A stretch of 45,656 bases of DNA from Rickettsiales bacterium (GTDB taxonomy: Bacteria; Pseudomonadota; Alphaproteobacteria; Rickettsiales; UBA1997), in contig JAJTDS010000005.1 in NCBI GenBank assembly GCA_021298605.1, positions 1-45,656 of the forward strand. The letters are read 5' to 3'. Of this stretch, positions 1-8,229 are shown piece by piece. The notes under the pieces are model-generated. The model searched no databases. It saw nothing but the letters and a program-made list of their open reading frames with translations, and was not told the DNA's origin. A program made the translations under genes and the position numbers. Numbering within the stretch: the stretch's first letter is position 1; every line of letters begins with the position of its first letter.

Positions 1-2
1 TA

Positions 3-353
3 TTAAAGGTCATTGAAGAGTTTGGTATTACAGCTGATCATCACAAAAAATATCTAGCAATTGCTATAATTAAGATGAATTCTGAAATAATTAATAGCCT
101 CACAAACTCAAAAAAATTATTAGAGTTCATTAAAAGGCTTGATATTACAGATAATTTTTCCAAAAAATATCTAGTAATTGCAATAATTATGATGAAACCT
201 GGAATAATTAAAGACCTCGAAAGCTCAGAAAAATTATTATTGTTCATTAAAAAGCTTGGTATTACAGATGATGCTTACAAAAAAGATCTAGCAACTGCAA
301 TAATTGGGAAGAAGCCTGATATATTAGGAAGCAACAAAGAAGAAAAAGGGAAA
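3..353 (+). repeat. 117-bp tandem coding repeat, three units (last one partial)
   Basis: Units begin at 3, 120 and 237. Each opens with a Leu-rich helix followed by 'GIT' or 'DIT', then 'KKYLxIAII' or 'KKDLxTAII'. Similarity is clear at DNA level over about 70 bp per unit and fades after roughly 310. Further units probably lie upstream of the window. Confidence 0.7.
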
Positions 354-1675
354 GGGCTCAGCGAGCTTATTAAGGCATTTGGCAATGATTTTCATCATAA
401 CGTTAACTCAATATGCGACTTACTTAAAGGATTACCGCAAACTGTAGTTATAGATTTCAAAACACTTAATAATAATTTATATCAAGATGACTACTGTAAG
501 AAAGAATTGATTCTTGAAGCAATAAATAAAAGAGTTATTAATCAAGATAATTTTCTTAGCTGTGGTTTTGATGAGATAAAAACCGAGGATATTTATTTAG
601 AGATTTTAGCAAAAGCTAAGATGGAAGGAATTGTTACTAATAAAGATTTATTTAATAATTTACAAAATCAAATTCCACAATATTATAGCTCACTTAAATC
701 AGTGTTACAAAATAAAAAAGTTGAAGATGTTATAAAAGAAAAAGAAATTACTAATATTGCCAAGTTTATCTATGGCAATAATCCTCAAAATAGCGATATT
801 GATCAACTAAAAAAGAAAAATCCTCTATCTTTAATTAGTTTTTGTGATTTCTTTAATAATAATACAATTATTGCCTCATCTTTAAAAGAAGATGTAGCAG
901 AACAATTAAAATCATCATTTCAACCAATAGGATTTAACACCATAAACAACAGAGAAATTGATAATATTGCCAGTTTAATTGGTAAAGATCCAGAAAGCTT
1001 AAAAAAATCAATATCTTAATCTCAATGAAATAGCAAAAATATTTTTACCATTTTTAAATGAAATACCTGATTTTAAAGAATCTGTTGACGGGATAAAAGA
1101 TAAAAACATTAAAGAAGCATCATCTCCATCAGATGGCAAGTATGACGCTCTACTTAAATTAATTGCTCCAGAAGGGCTAAATTTAACTCAAGATAATTTA
1201 GATAAATTAAATACCATAATCACAAACAATAAAAATAATTTCTTTTATATTCTTGCTAATAATCAAGAAGCTATTAAAGCTATTATTTTAGGTGTTAATG
1301 ATGGTTGCAGAGCTAATATTGCTAATCAAGTTAATAATCAAGCACTTTTACTGGTTATTGATAATCTAAAAGATATCAGCGAAGAAAAGAAATATTCACT
1401 ATTAGCAGTCTATAATGTTTTTATGGAAAAGGCAATAATACCTTTAATTAATAAAGGAAATGACCAATTAGGACCAGTTTTATCAGCAAACTTTCTTATC
1501 GATAAAAAAAATTTATTACAAGAAACATTTTTACCTTTAACCGCCTTACATAACTGGCTAAAATATAGCCCAGGAGAGGCAAGGAATATAATTGGCAAAA
1601 ATAAAGCAAACTTATTTTTAGGCAGCGAAGTTTTGCTTCGACAAATGAATGATTTTGCCGCCTTTGAAGCAATGA

Positions 1676-1865
1676 AGAATGTTATACCAGAAGATCACCT
1701 TACACAACTTCTTAACGCTTGCCGTGATTTAAATAAAGAGAGAGTAGAGCTTTATAAAATAATCGATAAAGCGGCTGAAGAAATAAAACAATCAGAGAAT
1801 GTTATACCAGAAGATCACCTTACACAACCTCTTAACGCTTGCCGTGATTTAAATAAAGAGAGAGT
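1676..1865 (+). repeat. 70-bp direct repeat, 120 bp apart
   Basis: Positions 1676-1745 and 1796-1865 are identical apart from one base (CTT versus CCT). They encode the same block 'NVIPEDHLTQ', then 'LNACRDLNKERV', twice in frame. The near-identity implies a recent duplication. The second copy is followed within three codons by a stop, so the duplication may have truncated the protein. Confidence 0.85.
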
Positions 1866-2116
1866 GTTATGAAAGATTCTGCTCATGGCTCGACACAATA
1901 TTCTCTTGCTGTTCAGGGGGCAGTAATTAAAAGAATTTTAAAATCACGGCTGTTTATTGCTCAACTAATCATTCAACTCATTATTCAACGGCCGTGATTA
2001 TTTCTTCATTACAACAGGTTGCACTTAAGGGCAACCTAAAAATTCACCTCCAGCCCCATAAAATCTTAAATTCCAAACAATTTAGCTCCAAACCCTTTAT
2101 CCCCAAGATTTTCCAA

Positions 2117-2168
2117 GGGTTTTTTGGGGGTTTTTTGGGGGTTTTTTGGGGGTTTTTTGGGGGTTTTT
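2117..2168 (+). repeat. (G5T6)3G5 11-bp tandem tract, potential G-quadruplex
   Basis: G5 runs lie at 2126-2130, 2137-2141, 2148-2152 and 2159-2163, separated by exactly six T each. A G3 sits at 2117-2119 and T5 follows. Four equal G5 tracts with T6 loops satisfy the usual G-quadruplex pattern on the plus strand. An 11-bp unit is also prone to copy-number change. The C-rich strand is the template-sense side for the T4SS genes ending at 2389. Confidence 0.85.
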
Positions 2169-2241
2169 CAAGAAATAATGAACAAATAAACTGGTAAAAA
2201 AAGACAGATCAATGCTGATTCCGCAGTTATCTAAAGCAATC

Positions 2242-2310
2242 GTCATGCCGTTGCAAAACGACACCCAGAAAAAAAGGGGGAAGCTGGGTCCCGACTTTCG
2301 TCGGGATGAC
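2242..2310. repeat. Imperfect palindromic element with GAAA-loop hairpin
   Basis: The arms at 2242-2268 (starting GTCATGCCG, ending ACCCAG) and 2284-2310 (starting CTGGGTCCCGAC, ending GGGATGAC) are reverse complements at 19 of 27 positions. The right arm contains a second, perfect hairpin: TCCCGAC/GTCGGGA with a TTTC loop (GAAA on minus). It is more GC-rich than its surroundings and looks like a dispersed palindromic repeat. On minus the hairpin is followed by CCCCC then TTTTTTT, so it might also end transcription of the lipoprotein gene upstream. Confidence 0.6.
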
Positions 2311-2388
2311 GGTAAGGGGGTTAGGATGACACAGGTGAGTTAGTTTCGAATTATCTACTAACGGCAATAAGGAACTGAATATTGCAAA

Positions 2389-3573
2389 TTAATTATCAAT
2401 ACGATTTCTATCTTTTTTGATTTTCTTTTTATTGACTTTTCTACTTTTAGTAATTTTTATTTCTTTTTTATCATCAACAATTGAAGTTGCCTCCTCGGAT
2501 AGCTTATAATTTTTATCCTTAACAGTTAAATCACTAACATCAACAACTCCACCCAAAGATACGGAGCTTTTATTTTCAGACCTTCTATTTGAATTATTTT
2601 TTAATAATTCTTGACGATAAACCTCATTTTCAATCTCAAAAACAGAATCTTTCTTTAAGAAAGAACCACCACTAGCAACAAAAACAGCAACTGTGCGATT
2701 AACCTTGAAATAGCCTTCTTTGCTAATTATATCAGGAAAATTTTCTCCGTCACTATAAGATTCCAACAATCCATTTGGCAAACCTTGATTTATTAGGTAA
2801 TTTTTGATTGCAATTACTCTATTTTTAGCAATTACTGCACTTTTAATTTCCTTAATTCCGCCATCATCATTTCCTATTAAAATAATTCTTATATTTCTAT
2901 CTCCCTTATCTTTTAAATATTCAACTAAAGATGATAATGAGGAGTTGGAAATATCACTCAATTCTGCAGAATCATAATTAAATTCTATTTCAAACTTTTT
3001 TAACTCTGGCTTCTTGCTTTCAAAAGCCTGCTCTAATGCCATTTTCTTACTTTTATCGTAATATTCTTCAAGCTCCGAAATCAATTGATAAAAGCGAGAT
3101 TTACACTTTGCAAGCTCAGGAGCAACATCAAAATTTCCAGCTTCTTTTATTGCCCAACAATCGTAAGAATAGAATAAGTGCGCTGACTGAATTGGTAGCA
3201 AAGCTTTTATTTCTGGTCTTAATATCATCTCCATTCTTTTTTGAGCACTTATCATTTCGGTAATTTCATTATTTTTTGCCTTGGTAAACAATGGATCTTC
3301 TGGCAAAATAACATTATTACCAGATGCATTTATTGCTTTATCAATAACTTTAATGATATTTTTTTTATTATTTTTAGAAAGTTTTTGTTTATTGTCAGCC
3401 AGCAACTCTTGAGCAAAATTAATATATTCAAGAGCTAAATAACTATTAAAGTTATTAGAAAGCTTTAGGGATGGCTCTTTTTCTTTTAAAATAGCCATAT
3501 TGTGCTTGATATTCGAGTTACTAGAACACGAAAACAACAAGCACAAAGACAAGACTATAAATATTTTTTTCAT
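2389..3573 (-). CDS. OmpA-like domain lipoprotein downstream of virB6
   Basis: A 394-residue protein with a lipoprotein signal peptide (hydrophobic stretch, then lipobox L-F-S-C with Cys16). Residues about 195-300 resemble a divergent OmpA C-terminal peptidoglycan-binding domain: 'FNYDSAELS', then 'IILIGNDDGG' where the family has GHTD, an 'NRVIAIKNYL' helix and 'NRTVAVFV' where NRRVEI is usual. The tail beyond 310 is charged and probably disordered, rich in Lys. The start lies 15 bp after the virB6 stop on the same strand, so the two are probably co-transcribed. An outer-membrane lipoprotein tied to peptidoglycan, possibly serving the secretion system, is inference from this context. Confidence 0.75.
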   Translation of the reverse strand: MKKIFIVLSLCLLFSCSSNSNIKHNMAILKEKEPSLKLSNNFNSYLALEYINFAQELLADNKQKLSKNNKKNIIKVIDKAINASGNNVILPEDPLFTKAKNNEITEMISAQKRMEMILRPEIKALLPIQSAHLFYSYDCWAIKEAGNFDVAPELAKCKSRFYQLISELEEYYDKSKKMALEQAFESKKPELKKFEIEFNYDSAELSDISNSSLSSLVEYLKDKGDRNIRIILIGNDDGGIKEIKSAVIAKNRVIAIKNYLINQGLPNGLLESYSDGENFPDIISKEGYFKVNRTVAVFVASGGSFLKKDSVFEIENEVYRQELLKNNSNRRSENKSSVSLGGVVDVSDLTVKDKNYKLSEEATSIVDDKKEIKITKSRKVNKKKIKKDRNRIDN

Positions 3574-3588
3574 TTTTTAATGGCTTAT

Positions 3589-5493
3589 TTAATTGTTAGG
3601 CTTGTTATTTGCATTTTCATTCATAGCATCTTCGAACTGTTTTAACTTCTCCTGAGTTTCTTCAGCTTTTTTCTTTTGCTCTTGAATAGATTCTTGCTTG
3701 CTTTTTTCGGGATCATTATTTTTTTTGCCCTCCTTAGATGAACCACCTAATAATGGATCAACAACACCTTCTAAGCCGGTCTGCACTTTTTCTGCACCCA
3801 TAAATTCTTTAATCCCTACTTTATTATTGATTTCAAGCTTATTATCGCCACCTATTTCAAAACCCTTCAATTGCTCTTGTAAATCTTTTGGCAAATTATC
3901 TTTATTATTATTTATGTATATATATATATTGTCAACAATTTCATTTTGATAATCATTTTGATATTTTTGAATATTTTCACTTTTTCTTTTTTCATAATCT
4001 TTAACAAATTTATCCATCGCATCATCAAATGTTTTTTTCTTTTGAAATTCTTCTTTTAAATTTTTTAAAGCTTCACCAGTAGAAAAATAAGATTTAATAC
4101 CATCGATAGCTTTAGAAAAAGCAGAGCTTGAATCTTTTTTATATTTAAATATTTTTGAAAGCAGGGTGTCTTTTTTAGATTCTTTTTCAATGGTTTTGGA
4201 GATATCTTTTTTGATGTCTCTTTTTACTTCTTTTTCCAAGCTAAAAAATGGCAATTTCTTAGTTGAAAATGATATTTTGTCAGAAATATTTGTTTTGGGT
4301 CCTTTAATCAAATCAAATTCAACGAGTTTAGTTTTATTATTATAATCACGAAGCTCTTTTTTATATTTAAGAAGCTCATCTGATTTTGAATTAATTGTAC
4401 TATCTAACGATTCTTGTTTAATATTTTTAATGGATTCATCATGTCTTTTATTCAATTGTTTCAATTCTTCTTTATAATTTTTATTTGTTTTCTTGTTTTT
4501 TTCTAAAGATTCTTTTGCTAATATATAAGAATCCCTTTCTTTATTGTATTTTTCTTTAACAGAATCTACATCATAAGATTTAAAATAATTAGTTATTTCT
4601 TTTCTATTATTAGAGAGGCTAGAATTATTTTTTAAAGATTTTTTATAACTTTTATACATATCAATATCATCATTGGAAAACCCTTTTTTTTGCAGGTACT
4701 TCCTAGCATTTTCCTTGCTTGATTTTTCGGCAACAGCACCAAAAATACGAGGATCAAATAAAGACTTATTACCGAATTCTTTTTGTAATTGATTTTTTAG
4801 ACTTTCTCCAAACATACCTTGAGAAGACAATTCTTTTGCCCTATTTTTCATATCTTTATTAATAAATTTATCCGCAAGCTTTTTATTAATTAACTTCATA
4901 TCATTTGCATTTCTCCCAAACCCCCTATTAATAAAATCATTATCCTCAGCAAATTTTACCATTTCTTTTCTAAAGAATTTTTCTTTTGATACTGAATCCA
5001 TATTTTTATCTTTTGATTCCGCCTCTAATTTATTCATTTTATCGTCAATCAAAGCATTCTTTTGTCTATCGTTAAAATATTTAGAAATCGTTGCAGGGGC
5101 ATTTAAAATGGCACTACCTAAACGAAAAGGAGTAGCAATAACATTGGCCGTAAACTTTCCCGTAGTTGAATTTGTATTATTGGCATAATTATTAAGATAT
5201 TTAGAAAGACCTTTTAATGCTTGAGCTGGATATGATAAAATATTAGATATTGAAAGAAAATTTTCTGAAGAAAAAACAGTACTAAAACTTGATGAAACAA
5301 GTTGTGCAGACTCAGAAATTGCAGATTTTCCAATAGATTGAATTCCTTGAACAGCAGAAAACATCATACCTAATGCAGAAGATCCGCCAGAAGATGAACC
5401 CTTCTCTTTTTCAAAAACACCACCAACAGATATTATCTCACCACAAATAGCAGGAATTTTATTTGTAATCATCAAAGTTATATAACTCAACAA
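3589..5493 (-). CDS. virB6: VirB6/TrbL C-terminal part (out of frame with its N-terminal part)
   Basis: This 634-codon frame has only a TTG at its head and no visible Shine-Dalgarno, and it follows the upstream VirB6 stop by two bases. Its first residues form the rest of a membrane helix ('IVLLSYITLMI'), then 'IPAICGEIISVGG' and a Ser/Gly-rich segment, as expected after the last transmembrane helix of a TrbL/VirB6 channel. The remaining 500 residues are Lys/Glu/Asn-rich, mostly coiled coil or disordered, like the long tails of rickettsial VirB6 proteins. The frame is open from 5538 (stop TGA at 5539-5541), so it overlaps the upstream frame by about 40 bp. I read it as the second half of one gene, joined by a -1 shift. 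Confidence 0.75.
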   Translation of the reverse strand: MLSYITLMITNKIPAICGEIISVGGVFEKEKGSSSGGSSALGMMFSAVQGIQSIGKSAISESAQLVSSSFSTVFSSENFLSISNILSYPAQALKGLSKYLNNYANNTNSTTGKFTANVIATPFRLGSAILNAPATISKYFNDRQKNALIDDKMNKLEAESKDKNMDSVSKEKFFRKEMVKFAEDNDFINRGFGRNANDMKLINKKLADKFINKDMKNRAKELSSQGMFGESLKNQLQKEFGNKSLFDPRIFGAVAEKSSKENARKYLQKKGFSNDDIDMYKSYKKSLKNNSSLSNNRKEITNYFKSYDVDSVKEKYNKERDSYILAKESLEKNKKTNKNYKEELKQLNKRHDESIKNIKQESLDSTINSKSDELLKYKKELRDYNNKTKLVEFDLIKGPKTNISDKISFSTKKLPFFSLEKEVKRDIKKDISKTIEKESKKDTLLSKIFKYKKDSSSAFSKAIDGIKSYFSTGEALKNLKEEFQKKKTFDDAMDKFVKDYEKRKSENIQKYQNDYQNEIVDNIYIYINNNKDNLPKDLQEQLKGFEIGGDNKLEINNKVGIKEFMGAEKVQTGLEGVVDPLLGGSSKEGKKNNDPEKSKQESIQEQKKKAEETQEKLKQFEDAMNENANNKPNN

Positions 5494-5495
5494 AA

Positions 5496-5505
5496 CTATT
5501 TTAAA
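5496..5505 (-). other. T TTA AAA slippery heptamer directly before a TAG stop in virB6
   Basis: On minus, the zero-frame codons are TTT TTA AAA TAG. The heptamer T TTA AAA (5505 down to 5499) has the X XXY YYZ form used in -1 ribosomal frameshifting. A one-base backward slip continues as ATA GTT TTG TTG AGT and restores the VirB6 membrane helix. A 12-bp palindrome, AGTTATATAACT, lies at 5476-5487, but it is too weak to count as a strong stimulator. Confidence 0.5.
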
Positions 5506-7187
5506 AATATATAAGCCACTAAAAACAATACCAAAATTTCAAAAGATCTTGTCGCAAGAAAAGATAGCCATTTTTTAAAATTATCTTGTGTTTTAGAAAA
5601 GAGAGAAAAAACTATAAATATTGGACCCAAAGCTAGAGCTATAACAAGCTTTATTAAATTTACCACATAAAACATTGCAACAGTAAGCATAACAAATATA
5701 AAGAATATTATTGATGCATATATCATTAATATCACAATAAATCCTATTGGACTAGCATAAAATAAGCCATAAATTTTTTTACTTACAGGGCTAGAAAATA
5801 AAGCCTTTATTACTATGTCAGCAAATGCAAAACGAGTTGAATTGCCTATAGATTGATCTCGACTCATTTTTGCTACTTCTGATAAAGAACTTTTATCAGC
5901 TTGATAATCATAAGCAGTCATAACCATATTTACAAGATAGTCTAGACCATCTTTAAAGAATGTAATCACATATGACTCGTAATTAATCCAACTAGTAGGA
6001 TTAATAAAAAATATAACCAATCCTAATTTTAAAATTCTTTGCAGTAATTCTTTTTTTCCAACCTCCACAACACCCATAATTACAGATATTCCAAAAAATA
6101 CTATATATAAAGAAAGACAGATCTGTAATATTCTAATAAAAACAGAACTTTGCACTATACCATTATAGATTCCCTTAACAAAACCACCCTCCCTTTTGCC
6201 ATTTGAGTTAACTTTACCAAGCATTATATCCTCAAAAACAATCACTAGATTTTCAAGCAATCCAGATTCTTTATATTTCATTATGCCTTGCAAAAAAGTT
6301 ACCGAATAAGAACCTAAGTTATCACTATAATAACTATCATTAATTGTCATTTTTATAGTCTTATTCAGAGGGGGGTTTTTAACATTAAGAGATGTTGAAT
6401 CTTGGTCTCCTATCCTGTATATGTAGCTTGCAATATTTTGCCCAGCAGAATCTAGACATTTTCCATTAGTTCTAACAACATCACAAACTTCTTCTTGAGA
6501 AAATAAGTGATAAGGATTTTCAGATGCCATCACTCCATTATTATCAAAAAAGCCTAGAAATAGACCCATCCCTGCCCTATAATAACAAGATCCTTTGATT
6601 ATTTTTTCTTCCTCATTTTTATTAAAATAATCTAAAGCAAAGTGCTTAAAATTTATCTCAATCTCGACACCTTGGTAATTTTTGATGGCAGTCGTTATTG
6701 GAGGAATAAGCTTATCATCAGAAAAAGCTTTTCTACAAGTACACCTCCCTGAATCTTGCTGATCTTTAGTCTTCGTGCAATCAGTGCCTGCTGGTGCATC
6801 AGTTTCTTTTTGAGGCTCAATGCCAGCTGGACACACACAATTATCGCCACCAGTAGAAACATTCGCATTACCTTCTTTGTAGATGAATTTTGAACAAAAT
6901 GTACAGTCTTTGTTTATTTTGCTTCCCCAAGGATTCCAACCTCCATCTATTTTAATAATTAGTGGCATACCATTAGTTTGATATCCAGTTTCCTGCCAAT
7001 TCATTATTTGGCCACCATTAGAATTATTATAAAAACCAAATATTGAGTTGGTTTTAGAGTTTACTAATGCCGTATCACTATCAAACTCATTAGCATTTAT
7101 ACAATATGGTTCTCCTCCACAAGAAGAAAGAAGAAGGGCGGAAGTGATTATTAATATTGCTTTGTGAATTATTTTTTTAAGCTTCAT
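5496..7187 (-). CDS. virB6: VirB6 family T4SS inner-membrane protein, N-terminal part
   Basis: VirB6 forms part of the inner-membrane complex of the type IV secretion system. I place the start at the ATG at 7187 rather than at 7265, because 'MKLKKIIHKA' followed by a hydrophobic run and 'LLSSC' makes a clean lipoprotein signal. A Cys-rich periplasmic region follows (pairs such as CTFC, CVC, CTC), then 'YCINANEFDS', typical of rickettsial VirB6 paralogues. The membrane domain begins near codon 350 with 'FIRILQICLSLYIVFFG' and includes 'LVIALALGPIFIVFSLF' and 'KKWLSFLATRSFEILVLF'. The frame ends in TTT TTA AAA TAG in the middle of a helix. With the following frame the protein would be about 1,200 residues, in the range of rickettsial VirB6 proteins. 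Confidence 0.85.
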   Translation of the reverse strand: MKLKKIIHKAILIITSALLLSSCGGEPYCINANEFDSDTALVNSKTNSIFGFYNNSNGGQIMNWQETGYQTNGMPLIIKIDGGWNPWGSKINKDCTFCSKFIYKEGNANVSTGGDNCVCPAGIEPQKETDAPAGTDCTKTKDQQDSGRCTCRKAFSDDKLIPPITTAIKNYQGVEIEINFKHFALDYFNKNEEEKIIKGSCYYRAGMGLFLGFFDNNGVMASENPYHLFSQEEVCDVVRTNGKCLDSAGQNIASYIYRIGDQDSTSLNVKNPPLNKTIKMTINDSYYSDNLGSYSVTFLQGIMKYKESGLLENLVIVFEDIMLGKVNSNGKREGGFVKGIYNGIVQSSVFIRILQICLSLYIVFFGISVIMGVVEVGKKELLQRILKLGLVIFFINPTSWINYESYVITFFKDGLDYLVNMVMTAYDYQADKSSLSEVAKMSRDQSIGNSTRFAFADIVIKALFSSPVSKKIYGLFYASPIGFIVILMIYASIIFFIFVMLTVAMFYVVNLIKLVIALALGPIFIVFSLFSKTQDNFKKWLSFLATRSFEILVLFLVAYIFLK

Positions 7188-7307
7188 CAACCAATTTGCA
7201 TTACGATTAATATTTTGATGATTGTATTTGGATAATTTTTTAATATTATTGAAACTAAAAAACAATTAACTAATAGTTTTAAGAGATAAATATAAGAATA
7301 AATAAAT

Positions 7308-7393
7308 TGGTACCTACGGCCGGACTTGAACCGGCAAGGGCTAATGCCCCACGGATTTTAAGTCCGTTATGTCTACCATTCCATCACGTAGGC
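7308..7393 (-). tRNA. tRNA-Leu (anticodon UAA)
   Basis: On minus the acceptor stem GCCTACG pairs with CGTAGGT, followed by A73 and an encoded CCA (7308-7310). The anticodon arm has stem ACGGA/TCCGT and loop CTTAAAA, giving UAA, which reads the Leu codon UUA. A long variable arm follows, typical of a class II tRNA. The T arm shows GGTTCAAGTCC. It lies between virB6 and the small lipoprotein gene, all on minus. Confidence 0.95.
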
Positions 7394-7494
7394 AACTAAA
7401 GTTAACCTGAAAAGTCTATCAATTAATTTATAATCAAATATTGAAATTGCAACCTATTATTTTAATTTATTTATAAAATTGTTATTTGAAAGAA

Positions 7495-7698
7495 TTATTC
7501 GTCAAATAATATTTCTTTAAGAGAATTTGTTTTGCTTATGTTGGATTTTTTTTCTTGACTTTCTTCAGATGGTATATCGTTAAATTCTGGTGGAATTATT
7601 AAAGGATCCTGATTGTGTTTATTTGTACAAGAAAAATTAATTGCGACAAGAAAAATAAAAATTAAATATTTTATTAATTTGAGAAATTGATTTTTCAT
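7495..7698 (-). CDS. Small DUF3035/BamF-like lipoprotein
   Basis: A 67-residue protein with an N-terminal hydrophobic segment and the lipobox 'INFSC' (Cys24). The mature part has 'DPLIIPPEFNDIP', which resembles the conserved core of alphaproteobacterial DUF3035/BamF-like lipoproteins (P-L-x-I-P-P-E). Those are associated with the outer-membrane beta-barrel assembly complex. It follows lspA by three bases, so the signal peptidase that would mature it is made from the same transcript. It is shorter than the usual family members, and the match rests on one motif. Confidence 0.6.
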   Translation of the reverse strand: MKNQFLKLIKYLIFIFLVAINFSCTNKHNQDPLIIPPEFNDIPSEESQEKKSNISKTNSLKEILFDE

Positions 7699-7701
7699 CG
7701 A

Positions 7702-8229
7702 TTAAATTGATTTGTTTTTTGTAAAAATATCGAATAATAATATCAAAGACACCCCAATAAAAACCGCAGAATCTGCAAAATTAAAAGCTGGCCAGTGATA
7801 ATCATAGATATGAAAGTCAATAAAATCTGCAACGGCACCCATTAAAAACCTATCTACAACATTGCCAAAAGCACCGCCAATAATCAAACCAAGAGGAGTA
7901 ATCATTTTTTTTTGTTGGTTAAAAAAACCCCAAATCAAGATGATTAATGCAATAAAAGATTGCAATATTGTAAAAATTATGCGAGAATTTTCTGCCCAAT
8001 TAAACATTCCAAAACTTATTCCCCGATTCCAGACCTTTACTAAATTTAAAAATGGATTAATTTCAATTGCAAAGCCTTCTGAAGATTGATTTTGAATTAT
8101 AGCAATTTCATCGATATAATTAAAAGCCAATCTTTTAGTATAAATATCAATTACCGCAACAAATATCGCAATTAAAATAATGGCAATAAAATAATGTATT
8201 TTAATATCTTTTAATTTCATTTTAATCAA
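7702..8229 (-). CDS. lspA: Lipoprotein signal peptidase (signal peptidase II)
   Basis: This inner-membrane aspartyl protease removes signal peptides from diacylglyceryl-modified prolipoproteins. At 175 residues the length is typical. There are four hydrophobic helices. The conserved boxes are visible: 'NRGISFGMF', 'GNVVDRFL' with the first catalytic Asp, and 'FNFADSAV' with the second. The gene overlaps the end of hscA by eight bases (8222-8229), so the two are translationally linked. At least four proteins encoded in this window carry a lipobox and would be its substrates. Confidence 0.95.
   Translation of the reverse strand: MIKMKLKDIKIHYFIAIILIAIFVAVIDIYTKRLAFNYIDEIAIIQNQSSEGFAIEINPFLNLVKVWNRGISFGMFNWAENSRIIFTILQSFIALIILIWGFFNQQKKMITPLGLIIGGAFGNVVDRFLMGAVADFIDFHIYDYHWPAFNFADSAVFIGVSLILLFDIFTKNKSI

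Larger units (their letters stand above)
1..1872 (+). pseudogene. Large helical-repeat protein, 5' partial and frameshifted
   Basis: I do not recognise the family. The frame of the 75-1019 ORF is already open at position 3, so the gene starts outside the window. Residues encoded at 3-119, 120-236 and 237 onward are copies of a 39-residue (117-bp) repeat with the shared core 'ITDxxxKKYLxIAII', predicted helical. The frame stops at 1017-1019, just after an A7 run (1001-1007). Reading one base earlier, the +1 frame is open without a stop from 1009 to 1872. It has no ATG before 1423, so it is a continuation rather than a separate gene. Joined, the visible part is about 620 residues. Lys/Asn/Ile-rich helical repeats near T4SS genes could fit a secreted effector, but that is only inference. 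It may be a pseudogene, a product of slippage at the A7 tract, or an assembly error. Confidence 0.6.
1873..2388. other. Gene-free, structure-rich intergenic stretch
   Basis: No convincing gene lies here. A 43-codon ORF from the ATG at 1869 and a low-complexity ORF across the G/T tract have no features of real proteins. The stretch holds a 9-bp inverted repeat (AATCACGGC at 1942-1950, GCCGTGATT at 1991-1999) whose spacer has a 12-bp near-repeat starting TCAACT. It also has a perfect 6-bp hairpin (GGTTGC 2017-2022, GCAACC 2031-2036), a G5/T6 tract and a palindromic element near 2242-2310. Confidence 0.7.

Noticed and set aside
1676-1865. Possible CRISPR array
   Set aside because: Only two copies of a 70-bp unit in frame within a coding sequence, no spacer series and no cas genes in the window.
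1423-1872. Independent 149-residue gene
   Set aside because: The frame is open far upstream of its first ATG and continues the upstream repeat-protein gene after an A7 frame break.
1869-1997. 43-codon ORF after the 70-bp repeat
   Set aside because: Starts inside the repeat, ends in the inverted repeat and has no recognisable features; could be a further frame of the decaying gene but not provable.
1994-2197. 67-codon ORF across the G/T tract
   Set aside because: Its protein is a translation of the 11-bp repeat (Phe/Gly runs) with no other sign of coding.
7188-7265. 26-residue N-terminal extension of VirB6
   Set aside because: The downstream ATG at 7187 gives a standard lipoprotein signal; the extension would put it behind an Asn-rich leader.
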